A stretch of DNA of 64,000 bases from UBA5069 sp963773745 (lineage in GTDB: Bacteria; Chloroflexota; Anaerolineae; Caldilineales; Caldilineaceae), in NCBI GenBank assembly GCA_963773745.1, contig CAVZCL010000003.1, forward strand, positions 292,865-356,864, read 5' to 3'. Below, in pieces: positions 44,957 to 53,943 of the stretch. Position 1 is the stretch's first letter; every line of letters begins with the position of its first letter. The notes beneath the pieces are model-generated. The model saw nothing but the letters and a program-made list of their open reading frames with translations. It was not told the origin of the DNA and did not search any database. The position numbers were made by a program, and so were the translations under genes.

Positions 44957-46240
44957 CTACTTTTTGACAATCGGCAAGTAGGAGCCGCCAACGTCAATTA
45001 GCCGCCACTCCACTGCGCCGATGTCGCAGGCGCTGCCCACAGGGCGGGCCACGCCGCGCTGGTCGGTGGCGGCGCAGGAGCCGTTGTCGCCTGTGTCAAT
45101 GGCCGGGCTGCCTATCAGCGGCAGCAGCGTATCCGTGGGGCCGCCGTTGGGGTTAATGAAGGAGAGATTGGGGTTGACGCTGCGTAGATCGGTTGCGTCG
45201 CTGCCGTTCACACAGCTGTTGTCACCAATCAGATTGTGGCCGTCGGAGATAACGGACGGGCCGTCGCAGTTGAGCGAAGGGGTGCCGTTGTCGGCCGTCA
45301 CGCTGCTGTTGGCAACAATCGTGTTGCCCATGCGCACCGTGCCCCCATTCCAGATGCCGCCGGCAACGTCGGCATTGTTGCGCTCAATCGTCACGTTGTT
45401 GAGCGCGGTGTTGACAGCTGTATTGCTCGAGTAGATGGCCCCGCCGCTGCCGGCTGTGCCCGCCCTGTTTTCAGCAAAGGTGGAATTGACAATCGTGGTT
45501 GCGGCCTGCGCCGTGTAGAGGCCGCCGCCAAAGCGCTTGGCATCATTGGCGTAGAAGGTGGAGCCGTCTATGGTGAGCGCACCCGCGTTAAAGACGCCGC
45601 CGCCATCGCCCAGATTCAGGACTGGGTGGCGCGCCTTGTTTCCCAGAAAGGTGGAGTTGCGCACGGAGAGCGTTGCGCCTGTGCCGTTGTAAATGGCGCC
45701 GCCTACTTGGCGCGCGCTGTTGCTGCGAAAGTAGGAGAGTTCCACTTCAAGCAGCCCCGCGTTGTAGATTGCACCGCCTTGCGCGGCGTCCTCGCCGCTC
45801 TCCTCAATGGTGACGTTGCGCAGCGTTACATCGCCGTTGACATTGTTGTAGACCACGCTGCCGTTGCCGAAGCCGCCCCGAGTCAGCGCAATGTTGCGCA
45901 GCGTGAGCGTGCCGCCGCTGGAGACGATAAAGAGCTGGCGCAGATCCTCGCCGTCGAGCGTGATCTTGTTGTTGCCGTCAAACACATAATTCTGGCCGGC
46001 GCCGATGACGCGCGTGTTGGCGCTGATGGTGAGGGGCGCCGCTCCGCAGTTGAAGGTGATTGTGCCGCTGCCCGCTGCAAAGATCGTATTGATGGCGTTG
46101 TCGTCGCAGGAGGCGGGCGTGCCGTTGCCCACCACACCGGCTGCCTGCGCGGGCCGCGCGGCCGCAACCAGCCAGAGCAAGGCAAGAAGAAAGGCAAGGA
46201 GAAGCGTCAAAGCCGAAGGGCGCAGTGTCCTGGTTGTCAT
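44957..46240 (-). CDS. Secreted parallel beta-helix protein
   Basis: 427 residues. Signal peptide: LTLLLAFLLALLWLVAAARPAQAA, residues 12-36. The rest is a right-handed beta-helix: repeated turns such as LTLRNIALTRGGFGNGSVVY, TLRNVTIEESGEDAAQGGAI and SVRNSTFLGNKA, ending in a choice-of-anchor segment (SPAIDTGDNGSCAATDQRGVARP). It ends GGSYLPIVKK, the same kind of C-terminal tail as two other secreted proteins in this window. It probably sits on the cell surface. Domain type suggests carbohydrate binding or adhesion, but no enzymatic motif is visible. Confidence 0.87.
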   Translation of the reverse strand: MTTRTLRPSALTLLLAFLLALLWLVAAARPAQAAGVVGNGTPASCDDNAINTIFAAGSGTITFNCGAAPLTISANTRVIGAGQNYVFDGNNKITLDGEDLRQLFIVSSGGTLTLRNIALTRGGFGNGSVVYNNVNGDVTLRNVTIEESGEDAAQGGAIYNAGLLEVELSYFRSNSARQVGGAIYNGTGATLSVRNSTFLGNKARHPVLNLGDGGGVFNAGALTIDGSTFYANDAKRFGGGLYTAQAATTIVNSTFAENRAGTAGSGGAIYSSNTAVNTALNNVTIERNNADVAGGIWNGGTVRMGNTIVANSSVTADNGTPSLNCDGPSVISDGHNLIGDNSCVNGSDATDLRSVNPNLSFINPNGGPTDTLLPLIGSPAIDTGDNGSCAATDQRGVARPVGSACDIGAVEWRLIDVGGSYLPIVKK

Positions 46241-46370
46241 GGCGGGTGATCCTTTGCGTGCGTACGGGGCGCTGCAGCGCGACCCATGCCGCGCCAGACT
46301 GCAATTCTAGCAAAGGCAGAAACAGACGCAAGTGACCCCAAACATCCCCCGCCTGTGCCCCGCGCCACAC

Positions 46371-46470
46371 AAAGTTCCGGTCCGCAGAAAAAAGCGAGAA
46401 CAACGGAAACGACATGAAAAGCACTTCATGTTTTCCGTTGTTCCCATTTTTCTGCGGACAGGAACTTTGG
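46371..46470. repeat. Intergenic inverted repeat, about 47-bp arms
   Basis: 46371-46419 pairs with 46426-46470 apart from one 4-nt bulge and three mismatches. The gap 46241-46470 holds no gene. Confidence 0.9.
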
Positions 46471-49400
46471 TTATGCCTCGGGCAGGTCACCCCAGCGGCG
46501 GTCGAGGTCGACCGTGCCGCGCTTGATGGCGAGGAGCAGCGCATCCTGATCAATGGGCAGCGCCAGACAGCGCACGCCCACGGCGTTGAAGATGGCGTTG
46601 GTGATTGCCGGGCTAATGGGAATCGAGCTGATTTCGCCCACACCCTTTGCGCCATAGGGGCCATCGGCGGTGGGGTGCTCCACAATGAAGTGCTGCATCT
46701 CCGGCGCCATGCGCACGCTGGGCATCTTGTACTGCCCCAGGTGGCGCGTCCACGGCACCCCCTCTTCCTCAATGTAATGCTCGGTAAGGGCATTGCCAAT
46801 GCCCATGACCACACCGCCGTCAATCTGCCCGTTGAGGCTGAGAATGTTGATGGCGCGCCCCACGTCGTGCGCCGTAATAACACGCTCCACCGAGAGCTCG
46901 CCCGTCTCCACGTCCAGCGCAATCTGTGCGGCGTGCACGGCAAAGGAGAAGGCGAAGTGCATGTCGCCGCCGGTGCCCAAGGGCTGCGTCTTGGGGGCCC
47001 AGTAGTCATAGGTAAGGCGCGGCTCGCGCCCTTCGTCAATCATCAGTTGCACAGCATCGGCAAAGGAGATGGTGTGCGAGGTGGGGGGCGCATGCTTTGC
47101 GCCATTATGCCCGTTGGCCCCATTGCTGCCGTTCGTCCCATTGCCCGCGCCATTGCCGCGCCATTGCCGCGCCATTGCCCGCGCCATCGCCCGTGGCGCT
47201 GCGCACGGCGTTGAGGCGCGCCTCATCCACATAGGCCAGCCCCTCGTGGAAGGCGATTACATCAGGCGGCACGTCGAACTTCTCGGCCAGCACCGCCTGC
47301 ATCTGCTCGCGCATCGTGCGGGCCGCCAGGCGCGCCGCATTGCCGCTCAGGTAGGTCTGCCGGCTGGCGGTGGTGGGGCCGCCGTCTGGCGAGAGATCGG
47401 TGTCCATGACCAGCACGCTCACCTTGTCAAAGGGGAGCCCCAGCTCCTCAGCGGTGCAGGCGGCCAGCACGCCGATGAGGTTCTGCCCCATCTCGGCGCT
47501 GCTTGTGCGGATTTCGGCGCGGCCGTTGGGATAGACTTCCACCTGTGCCGCGGCTGCATCGGGCGCGCCGCCGCCCAGCCCTGTGTTCTTGTAGCCTGCG
47601 GCTACGCCCCACACATAGAGCTTGCTGCCCTTGCGCACAGGCTGCCACGGACTGGCAGGTTTGCCGTTGCCGGCGCCCGCGCCCTCGTGCTCGGCGTGCC
47701 AGGCGTGCACCGCCTGCTCCACCGTCTCCATGCACTGGAGCATGCCCACGCTCTCGCGCAGCTCCTGCCCCGTGGCGGTGATTGCGCCGACGCGCATGGC
47801 GTTGATGCGGCGCAGCTCCAGCGGGTCCATGCCCAGCTCATGCGCGAGGATGTCCATGTTGCTCTCCACGGCAAAGGCCGACTGCGTGACGCCAAAGCCA
47901 CGGAACGCGCCGCAGGGCGCGTTGTTGGTGTACATGGCGTAGCAATCCACCTTCGCATGGGGCATGGCATAGGGGCCGGTGGCATGGGTGGTGGCGCGCG
48001 TCATCACCTTCTCGCCCAGGCTGGCATAGGCGCCGCTGTCGCCGTAGAGTTCGGCTTCCACGGCCGTAAGGCGGCCATCACGCGTCGCCCCCGTCTTCAC
48101 GCGGATGAGCGTAGCGTGGCGCTTGGGGTGGAAGCGCAGGCTCTCCTCGCGCGTGTAGAGCACCTTGACGGGGCGGCCAGTGACCATGGCCCCCAGCGCT
48201 GCGTGGAGTTGGCCCGCAATGTCTTCCTTGCCGCCAAAGCCGCCCCCCATAACCGTGCCGCGCACGCGAATGGCCTCTTCGGGCAGCCCCAGGCATGCGG
48301 CCGTCTGGTTGCGATCGGCGTAGGGAATCTGGCTGCCCACGTAGATGGTGAGCTTGTCGTGCTCTCCGTGGCGTGGGTCGTTGAAGCCGGCGGGCACGGC
48401 CACCGAGCACTCGGGCTCGAGGAAGGCGTGTTCCGTCATGGGCGTGCGGTAGGTGCGCTCAATGATGACGTCGGCCATTGCAAAGCCTTCAGAGACATCA
48501 CCGTGGCGCACCTTGATGTGCTTGAGCAGGTTGCCATCCTTGCGGTCGGGGTGGAGCACCGGCGCATCGGGGCTGCGTGCCGCGACGGGGTCGGTGACGG
48601 CCGGCAGCACTTCATATTCTACGCGCACGAGCGCCATAGCGGCGCGCGCCTGCTCGGCTGTCTCGGCTACAATCAGCGCAATGGGGTCGCCCACATAGCG
48701 CGCCGGGTTGGGGCCGCCGGCAAAGGCGGGCCAGTCATTCTCCACCAGGCCGTGGCGAGACTTGCCCGGGATGTCGCGCCAGGTGAGCACCGCCTGTACG
48801 CCGGGTGCGGCCTGCGCAGCCGACGTGTCAATCTCCACAATGCGCGCATGGGGATATTCCGAGCGCAGCGTAGCGCCGTGCAGCATCCCCTCAAAGAGAT
48901 AGTCGTCGCTATAGAGCGCCGCACCCGTCACCTTGGCAATGGCATCGGGGCGGGGAATGGCCTTGCCAATCTGCTCCATGGGCTCCACGGTGCCCGGCAG
49001 TGTGGGCAGCGGCAGGTGGCCCGTGCGCATGCATTCGGCCGCGGCATGGACTGCTGTCAGCACGGAGGTGTAGCCCGTGCAGCGGCAGTAGGTATCCTTG
49101 AGTGTGTGCTTGATGTCCTCGTCGTCCGGGTCATCGTTCACGTCGAGCAGCGTCTTGGCCTGCAGAATCAGCCCAGGCGTGCAGAAGCCGCACTGTGTGG
49201 CGCCATGCTCCACAAAGGCGGCCTGCAGGGGGTGTAGACCGGCCATCTCGGCGCCATGCTCGCCGGGGAGTGCGGCCACCTGCACGCGGCCATGCTGCTG
49301 CCACGTGGCGGCCAACCCCTCAATGGTGAGCACGACGGCCCCCTGTGCTTTGAAGGCGGGGAAGATGCACGAATCGACGCTGCGCCCGTTGACAATTACG

Positions 49401-49546
49401 GTGCATGCGCCGCATTCGGCCTCGTTGCAGCCGATCTTGGTGCCGGTGAGCCCCAGGTCGTAGCGCAACACTTCTGCCAGGAAGCGGCTGGCAGGTACGT
49501 CCAGTTGATGCGATGCACCGTTTACTGTCAGGTTGAGGATGGGCAT
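46471..49546 (-). CDS. XdhD-like molybdenum hydroxylase (2Fe-2S plus Mo domains in one chain), one frame change
   Basis: About 1,025 residues if read through a frame change near 47160. Residues 1-165 carry the plant-type [2Fe-2S] motif GCNEAECGACTV and the second cluster motif CGFCTPG with CRCTGY. Then come the Mo-pterin domains: GVQAVLTWRDIPGK, MGGGFGGKED and PCGAFRGFGVTQS, with GPYGAKGVGE near the C-terminus (Glu base). The fused Fe-S/Mo arrangement is that of E. coli XdhD, unlike XdhA-type enzymes. It hydroxylates a purine or related heterocycle; the substrate is inferred only. A (Gly-Ala-Gly-Asn)-coding repeat at 47140-47185 sits inside the Mo part and causes the break. The FAD subunit gene lies upstream. 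Confidence 0.88.
47140..47185 (-). repeat. Coding microsatellite (12/11/11/12 bp units) at the xdhD frame break
   Basis: Four units of GGCGCGGGCAAT (minus strand) encode Gly-Ala-Gly-Asn. The two middle units lack one G, so 2 bp are missing and the frame changes there. Downstream the Gly-Asn theme continues as GNGTNGSNGANGHNG. Confidence 0.88.
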
Positions 49547-49559
49547 ATGCGCCTCCGGG

Positions 49560-49720
49560 AAAGCGGGAGATCGGGCGTCGGGTTGCCGGGTGGTCGGGTG
49601 TCTTGGTCGGGTGTCTGGCTGGTCGGGTGGTCGGGTGGTCTGGTGCCGTTCTTTGCGCTTTCTCTGCGCCGTATCTGGCGTGCCGTATCTTTGTGCCGTA
49701 TCTTTGTGCCGTATCTTTGT
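49560..49720. repeat. Low-complexity direct repeats between the hydroxylase subunits
   Basis: GTCGGGTGTC/GTCGGGTGGTC-type words (about 49575-49650) are followed by three tandem copies of TGCCGTATCTTTG (49681-49719). No inverted partner is present, unlike at most other gaps. Confidence 0.85.
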
Positions 49721-49727
49721 TTCGTAC

Positions 49728-50645
49728 CTATGCAGTGGCCCGCGCGTAGGCGCGCTGCAGTACGCGTCGCAGCAGGACGGGCAGCAGTTCCTCGCGGTAG
49801 GCGCGGCTGGCGCGGTGCTTGCTCGTGCGCAGGCTCACCTCGCCCTGCGCCGCAGCAATCGCCGCTTCGATCACGCCATCATCAAATGTACTTGCACTGG
49901 TGAGCGCCGCCTCGGCGTGGAGGGCGCGGAAAGGGATTGGCCCGGCGGGGCCAATGGCAATGGCGGCATCAACCACGTGCGTGCGGCTCTCATCCACCTG
50001 CACACGTGCGGCAAGGCCCAGAATGGGGAGCGCAATCCCCTGTGGGCGCATAATGCGGTCGAACGCGCTGCCTGTGCGCGCGGCCAGCACGGGCACGCGG
50101 AAGGCGCTGATCATCTGCCCGGACGTGAGCGTGTTGCGGCCGGGCCCGGCAAAGAGGCTAAGCAGCGGGTGCCAGGCCGATTGCGCACCCTCGGGCTGCC
50201 AGGTGCTCACCTGCGCTTCTGCGCCGAGCGCCAGCAGGCCGATTGTGCCGTCGGCGGCGGGCAGCGCATGGGCTACATTGCCGCCCAGCGTGGCCACGTT
50301 GCGCACCTGTGGCCCGCCTACAACGCCGCAGCTCTCCACCAGCGCCGAGGCGTGGTTGCGCAGCAGCGCGTTCTGCTCAATCTGCGCATGGGTGACGGCC
50401 GCGCCCATGACAATCCAGCCGTCCTCCTCGACGATTTCGGCCAGGCCCTTAATGTGGGTCACGTCCACCATGACGGCGGGTGCGCCGTGGCGGTTGCCCT
50501 GTTGCATGTCGAGGATGAGGTCGGTGCCGCCGGCAATAATCTGCGCGTCGGCGCCGTGCTCATGCAGCAGCGCGAGCGCGTCGGTAATGGAGGCGGGTGT
50601 CAGGTACTGCTGCCAGCGGGTGGCGGAAGGTGGTGCAAGTGCCAT
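49728..50645 (-). CDS. FAD-binding subunit of the molybdenum hydroxylase (YgfM/CoxM type)
   Basis: 305 residues. It has the two FAD motifs of the family: AQIIAGGTDLILDMQQG and ATLGGNVAHALPAADG, with the C-terminal CO-dehydrogenase flavoprotein domain from residue 180 (SFRVPVL-type AFRVPVLAAR). It passes electrons between the Fe-S clusters of the XdhD-like protein and an acceptor. It is transcribed first, about 180 nt before the large subunit. The promoter at 50703-50732 should drive both. In E. coli ygfM lies next to xdhD. Confidence 0.9.
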   Translation of the reverse strand: MALAPPSATRWQQYLTPASITDALALLHEHGADAQIIAGGTDLILDMQQGNRHGAPAVMVDVTHIKGLAEIVEEDGWIVMGAAVTHAQIEQNALLRNHASALVESCGVVGGPQVRNVATLGGNVAHALPAADGTIGLLALGAEAQVSTWQPEGAQSAWHPLLSLFAGPGRNTLTSGQMISAFRVPVLAARTGSAFDRIMRPQGIALPILGLAARVQVDESRTHVVDAAIAIGPAGPIPFRALHAEAALTSASTFDDGVIEAAIAAAQGEVSLRTSKHRASRAYREELLPVLLRRVLQRAYARATA

Positions 50646-50702
50646 AGTGGATTCCTGCTCTCAGCGCTTGGTGTGGCAACGGCGGGGGTGCAACAGGAGG
50701 CT

Positions 50703-50732
50703 ATTGTAACAGGCAGTGGGCGCTTATGTCTA
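50703..50732 (-). promoter_or_regulatory. Promoter of the molybdenum hydroxylase operon
   Basis: On the minus strand TAGACA (50727-50732), an 18-nt spacer and TACAAT (50703-50708) lie about 58 nt before the FAD subunit start. Confidence 0.6.
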
Positions 50733-50850
50733 CATGGGCGCGCGACGCAGAAGCCCTGCCTCCGCCTCGTCTCCGCGCGCCATCTGTGCGCACCTGTAGT
50801 AAACTGAACCCCCTTGCCCCCACGCAATGCGCAACGGAAAATGAGGCCCC

Positions 50851-51801
50851 ATGACAGCGACACAGGCGCAGCCCCCTACATACGCCCTTGAGCTGCGCAC
50901 CGAGTTTGACCGCCTGCTCTACATTCTGGCCCAACTGGAGCCCGAGGAGCTTGAGAACGCCCATCTCAACAATGGCTGGACGCCCAGGGCCGTGTTGGCG
51001 CACGTGGCCTTCTGGGATGACGCGCAGCGCCGCCGCATGCAAGAAGCGCTGGCGGGAGCGCGCACCTGGGCGCGCCCGCCCAGCGACAATGACAATCGCG
51101 CCGCAAGTGAACAGCGCCCTTTTGCCGAAGTTCTCGCCGAAGCGGAAGAGTCCCGCGCCGCGCTGATTGCCTTTGCCGAGTCGCTCTCGCCCGAAGAGCT
51201 GGCGCGCGACTACCCCGAAGACGACCACACCCTCTCGTTCGACAAGCTGCTGCGCCACATGGGCAACCACACACGCCAGCACGCCGACGAGCTCTTTCGC
51301 TATGTCGCCTCGCTGCGGCGCTGGGGTCGCGCCCGCCTGCGCAACCTGTTGAGCGTGCAGCACGAGATGATGATGGACAGCATTGCCGGCCTGGACGAGG
51401 CGACAATCCTCTCGACCCATGTGGCGGGGGGCTGGACGCTGCGCGACCAGCTTGTGCATTTGCTGGCGTGGAGCGAATATGGCTGGCTTGTGCTGGCTGA
51501 CTGGCCCACCGCTGCCCCGGCAGCCCTTGCCGAGTGGATGGCTGCAGATGGTGAAACGGAAGACGATGTAAACGCGCGCCTGCTTGCCAACCGCGCCGAC
51601 ATGAACATGATTGCCGTCGTGGACATGCTGGCAACCTGGCACCGGCGCACGCTGGCGCGCCTTGATGCGCTGGATGAGGCAGCGCTCGCCGTTTCGGGCG
51701 ACTATGGCTGGGGTGAAGAGGGTGAACTTTGCGGCTTCCTCTACCGCATCTGCCTCCACCAGGCCGAACATGCGCTGGAGATTTGGGAGACGCGCGAGTA
51801 G
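50851..51801 (+). CDS. Tandem DinB-fold protein
   Basis: 316 residues containing two DinB-like four-helix bundles. The first (1-155) has the pattern WTPRAVLAHVAFWDDAQRRR and a C-terminal MGNHTRQHADELF with HxxxH. The second (170-316) has GWTLRDQLVHLLAWSEYGWL and RICLHQAEHALEIW. A His at the start of each and HxxxH at the end form two metal sites. DinB proteins are often thiol transferases of stress response or metal-dependent enzymes of unknown role. The duplication is complete, so each half could act alone. It is transcribed divergently from the molybdenum hydroxylase. Confidence 0.85.
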   Translation: MTATQAQPPTYALELRTEFDRLLYILAQLEPEELENAHLNNGWTPRAVLAHVAFWDDAQRRRMQEALAGARTWARPPSDNDNRAASEQRPFAEVLAEAEESRAALIAFAESLSPEELARDYPEDDHTLSFDKLLRHMGNHTRQHADELFRYVASLRRWGRARLRNLLSVQHEMMMDSIAGLDEATILSTHVAGGWTLRDQLVHLLAWSEYGWLVLADWPTAAPAALAEWMAADGETEDDVNARLLANRADMNMIAVVDMLATWHRRTLARLDALDEAALAVSGDYGWGEEGELCGFLYRICLHQAEHALEIWETRE

Positions 51802-51898
51802 AAGCAGGGAATAAGAACAAAAAACTGGCGATTGACGATCGGAGATGCGTCCCCAATCATCAATCGCCAGTTTTTTATTCCCTGTTCCCTGCTTCTAC
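51798..51898. repeat. Intergenic inverted repeat, about 38-bp arms
   Basis: 51798-51835 pairs with 51860-51898 with one or two bulges. It contains AACTGGCGATTGA-type words and a T-run (CCAGTTTTTTATTCC) that could terminate the plus-strand gene. The left arm begins within the DinB stop codon. Confidence 0.9.
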
Positions 51899-51907
51899 TC
51901 CCTGCCG

Positions 51908-53319
51908 CTACCGCATCGTGCTCGGCAGGTTGCCCGCAATGTCCTCCCGTTGCACATCGGCAGCGGCTGTTTGGGCTTGCAGCCATGTCTGGAACGCCTG
52001 GTTGCGCTCCTGGGTTAGCGTGCTGGGGTCAATCGGGCGGGCCGGATCTCTCTCATTCACCTGAATAATATGATAGCCAAAGGTGGTGGAGATGGGCTCG
52101 CTGATGGAACCGACCGGCAGCGAGAAGGCGGTGGACGCAAAGGGCTCCACCATGTCGTTGCGGCCAAACCAGCCCAGATCGCCGCCCTGGGCAGCGCTGC
52201 CGGTGTCCTCGCTGTACTGTGCGGCGAGGGCGGCAAAGTCGCCGCCGTTGTCAAGCTGCGTGCGCACATCCTCGGCAATGGCGAGCGCTTCCTCGCGTGC
52301 GGGGAGCGGGCGTAGCCGTAGGTGTGGGCGCGCCTGCAGGCAACTCGGTTGCGGTCGCCGTCGGCTCGGGCGTCGGCTGGCCTTCGGGCACCGCCGTGGC
52401 GGTGGGTGTCGGGTCAATCGGGCGAATGAGAATGTGGCTGGCGCGCACTTCTTCCTGCGTGTCCGTCACCGTCTCGCTGCCGATAACTTCGGCGAGCTTG
52501 TCGGCCAGGAGGCGATTGCGCGTCACCTCGCGGTACTCATCCAGGCTCATGCCGGTGGTGGTTTTCACATTGGCGGCCAGCGCTTCCAGGCCGGTGGTGA
52601 AGGCCGTATCGGAGATGACTGCCGGTGTGGGCAGCGGCTCCGGCGTGGCCGTGGGCGTCAGCGCCGCACTGATCGTGATGCCGTCCGTCGCAGTTACGCC
52701 GGCGGTGGGCAGAAGTTCCAGCGGGGCGGGCGTGGGCGTCCACATGACGGCCGTGGCCGTCGCATTGGCCCATGCTTCTACAGTGGCTGTCGCCTGCGGG
52801 CCTGTTACCAGCCCCTGGCTGATTGGCCACCTGGGCGCGCAGGTCCTCATCCACCTCGGCGTCGGTCACGGTAATGCCGCGTGCCTCGGCCTCGCGCTGT
52901 ACGAGGATATCCTGCACCATCTTGTCCACCGTCTGCTGGCCCATGGTGAAGGGGCTGGCAAGGGTATTCTGAATCTCGGTGATCTGCTGGGTAAAGATGC
53001 CCTGGTTGCCAAACTGCTCTTCGCGCTGTGCGTAGAACTGCAGCGCATTCTCCAGGTTGCTCTGTTCGAGCAGGACGCGCTTCTGGAAGTCCCTTGCGAC
53101 GATCTTGTCGCTGCCCAGGGAGGCTACCGTGGCGTTGGGCTGAATGAAAAGCGCGTAGACGATGCCGAAGACGAGAAAGAGCAGCGCCAGGCCAAGGCCC
53201 ACGCCCACACCAATGTAGAGTGTGCGGTGCTGCTCCCGCTCGCGCTTGCGCAGGCGTTCCTGTTTGCGGTTGATCTCCTGCTCAAGCTCTGTTTGCGAGG
53301 GCTTCGAACTCTTTGCCAT
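51908..53319 (-). CDS. Membrane-anchored parvulin-type peptidyl-prolyl isomerase with Thr/Pro-rich insert (two frameshifts)
   Basis: About 470 residues after two +1 corrections (near 52820 and 52315). A polar N-terminus precedes one membrane helix (LYIGVGVGLGLALLFLVFGIVYALF). A SurA-N-like chaperone region follows (DKIVARDFQKRVLLEQSNLE; EIQNTLASPFTMGQQTVDKM). The rotamase domain starts at RASHILIRP and ends GWFGRNDMVEPFASTAF and FGYHIIQV. Between ASHILIRP and the next helix an insert of about 45 residues is Thr/Pro-rich (TPTPTATAVPEG-like), splitting the catalytic domain. It would assist folding of exported proteins. It starts 3 nt after rpsR. Confidence 0.85.
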
Positions 53320-53322
53320 CGA

Positions 53323-53856
53323 TTACCGTCGCTTTCGCACCACGCGGGTTTGGTCTGCAGTGTAGGGCAGCAGCGCCAGATGGCGCGCTCGCTTGACGGC
53401 CTGGGCAACACGACGCTGCACCTTGGCGGTGACGCGTGTCTTGCGGCGCGACAGAATGCGGCCGCGGCGGTCGAGGAAGCGGGAGAGCAGAGCAATATTT
53501 TTGTAGGTTACGTCACTCGGCTTGACGCCTGCGCCAATGCGGCTGGCGCGTCCGCCTTCGCTTTCAACATAGTTGCTGGGTCCACGGCGCTCGGGAGGAG
53601 CGGCAGGGGCTTCATCCTCGTCCTCATCATCGTCGTCGGCCTTGACGGGGTCAAGTGCGACGACGGATGCGGGCTTGGAGGGCGTGGTGGGTGTGGCTGC
53701 AGTCGGCGGCACAGCAGTCGCTGCAGCCATCTCTGGCGCGTCTGCTGCGTTCTCGGTCGGCGCAGCTACAGGTGCAGCCTCAGCCTCGGGTGCGCTTTCC
53801 ACAGCAGGAGCGCTCTCGGCCTCCGGCGCAGTGGTGGGCTTCAATTCATCACTCAT
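53323..53856 (-). CDS. rpsR: Ribosomal protein S18 with a long acidic N-terminal extension
   Basis: 177 residues from the ATG at 53856 (MSDELKPTTAPE). The C-terminal 75 residues are a normal S18: VTYKNIALLSRFLDRRGRIL and the basic tail RRKTRVTAKVQRRVAQAVKR. The first 100 residues are unlike S18. They are Ala/Pro/Glu-rich and then acidic (VKADDDDEDEDEAPAAPP). Average S18 is about 75-90 residues. The extension could be lengthened by coding repeats of Ala-Pro-Glu words. It is co-transcribed with rpsF, 87 nt upstream, and with the isomerase gene downstream. Confidence 0.93.
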   Translation of the reverse strand: MSDELKPTTAPEAESAPAVESAPEAEAAPVAAPTENAADAPEMAAATAVPPTAATPTTPSKPASVVALDPVKADDDDEDEDEAPAAPPERRGPSNYVESEGGRASRIGAGVKPSDVTYKNIALLSRFLDRRGRILSRRKTRVTAKVQRRVAQAVKRARHLALLPYTADQTRVVRKRR

Positions 53857-53943
53857 TGAGATGGGTCCTTTCAATGCGGGCGCTCTCGCCCGCTTGTGCA
53901 ATGCTGATGCAGTCAGGTGGTGTGCTCGCTGCCGGCGGGTGGA

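Noticed and set aside
44957..46240. Beta-helix protein as a pectate lyase or other polysaccharide lyase
   Set aside because: Repeat turns are clear but no catalytic motif is visible, so only a structural call is supported.
49560..49720. Possible CRISPR or short tandem array between the hydroxylase genes
   Set aside because: The units are contiguous 10-13-bp words without unique spacers or cas genes.
1187..51898. Reading all intergenic inverted repeats as terminators
   Set aside because: Only the 29040-29080 structure (and less clearly those at 39512, 18476 and 51860) has a following T-run; several lie upstream of or between genes where termination makes no sense.
53500..53535. Resemblance of an rpsR segment (GTAGGTTACGTCACTCGGC on the plus strand) to the intergenic GTAGGTCACGTCTCCCGGC word
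   Set aside because: About five mismatches in 27 bases, and the segment encodes a normal part of S18; coincidence is likelier than insertion.
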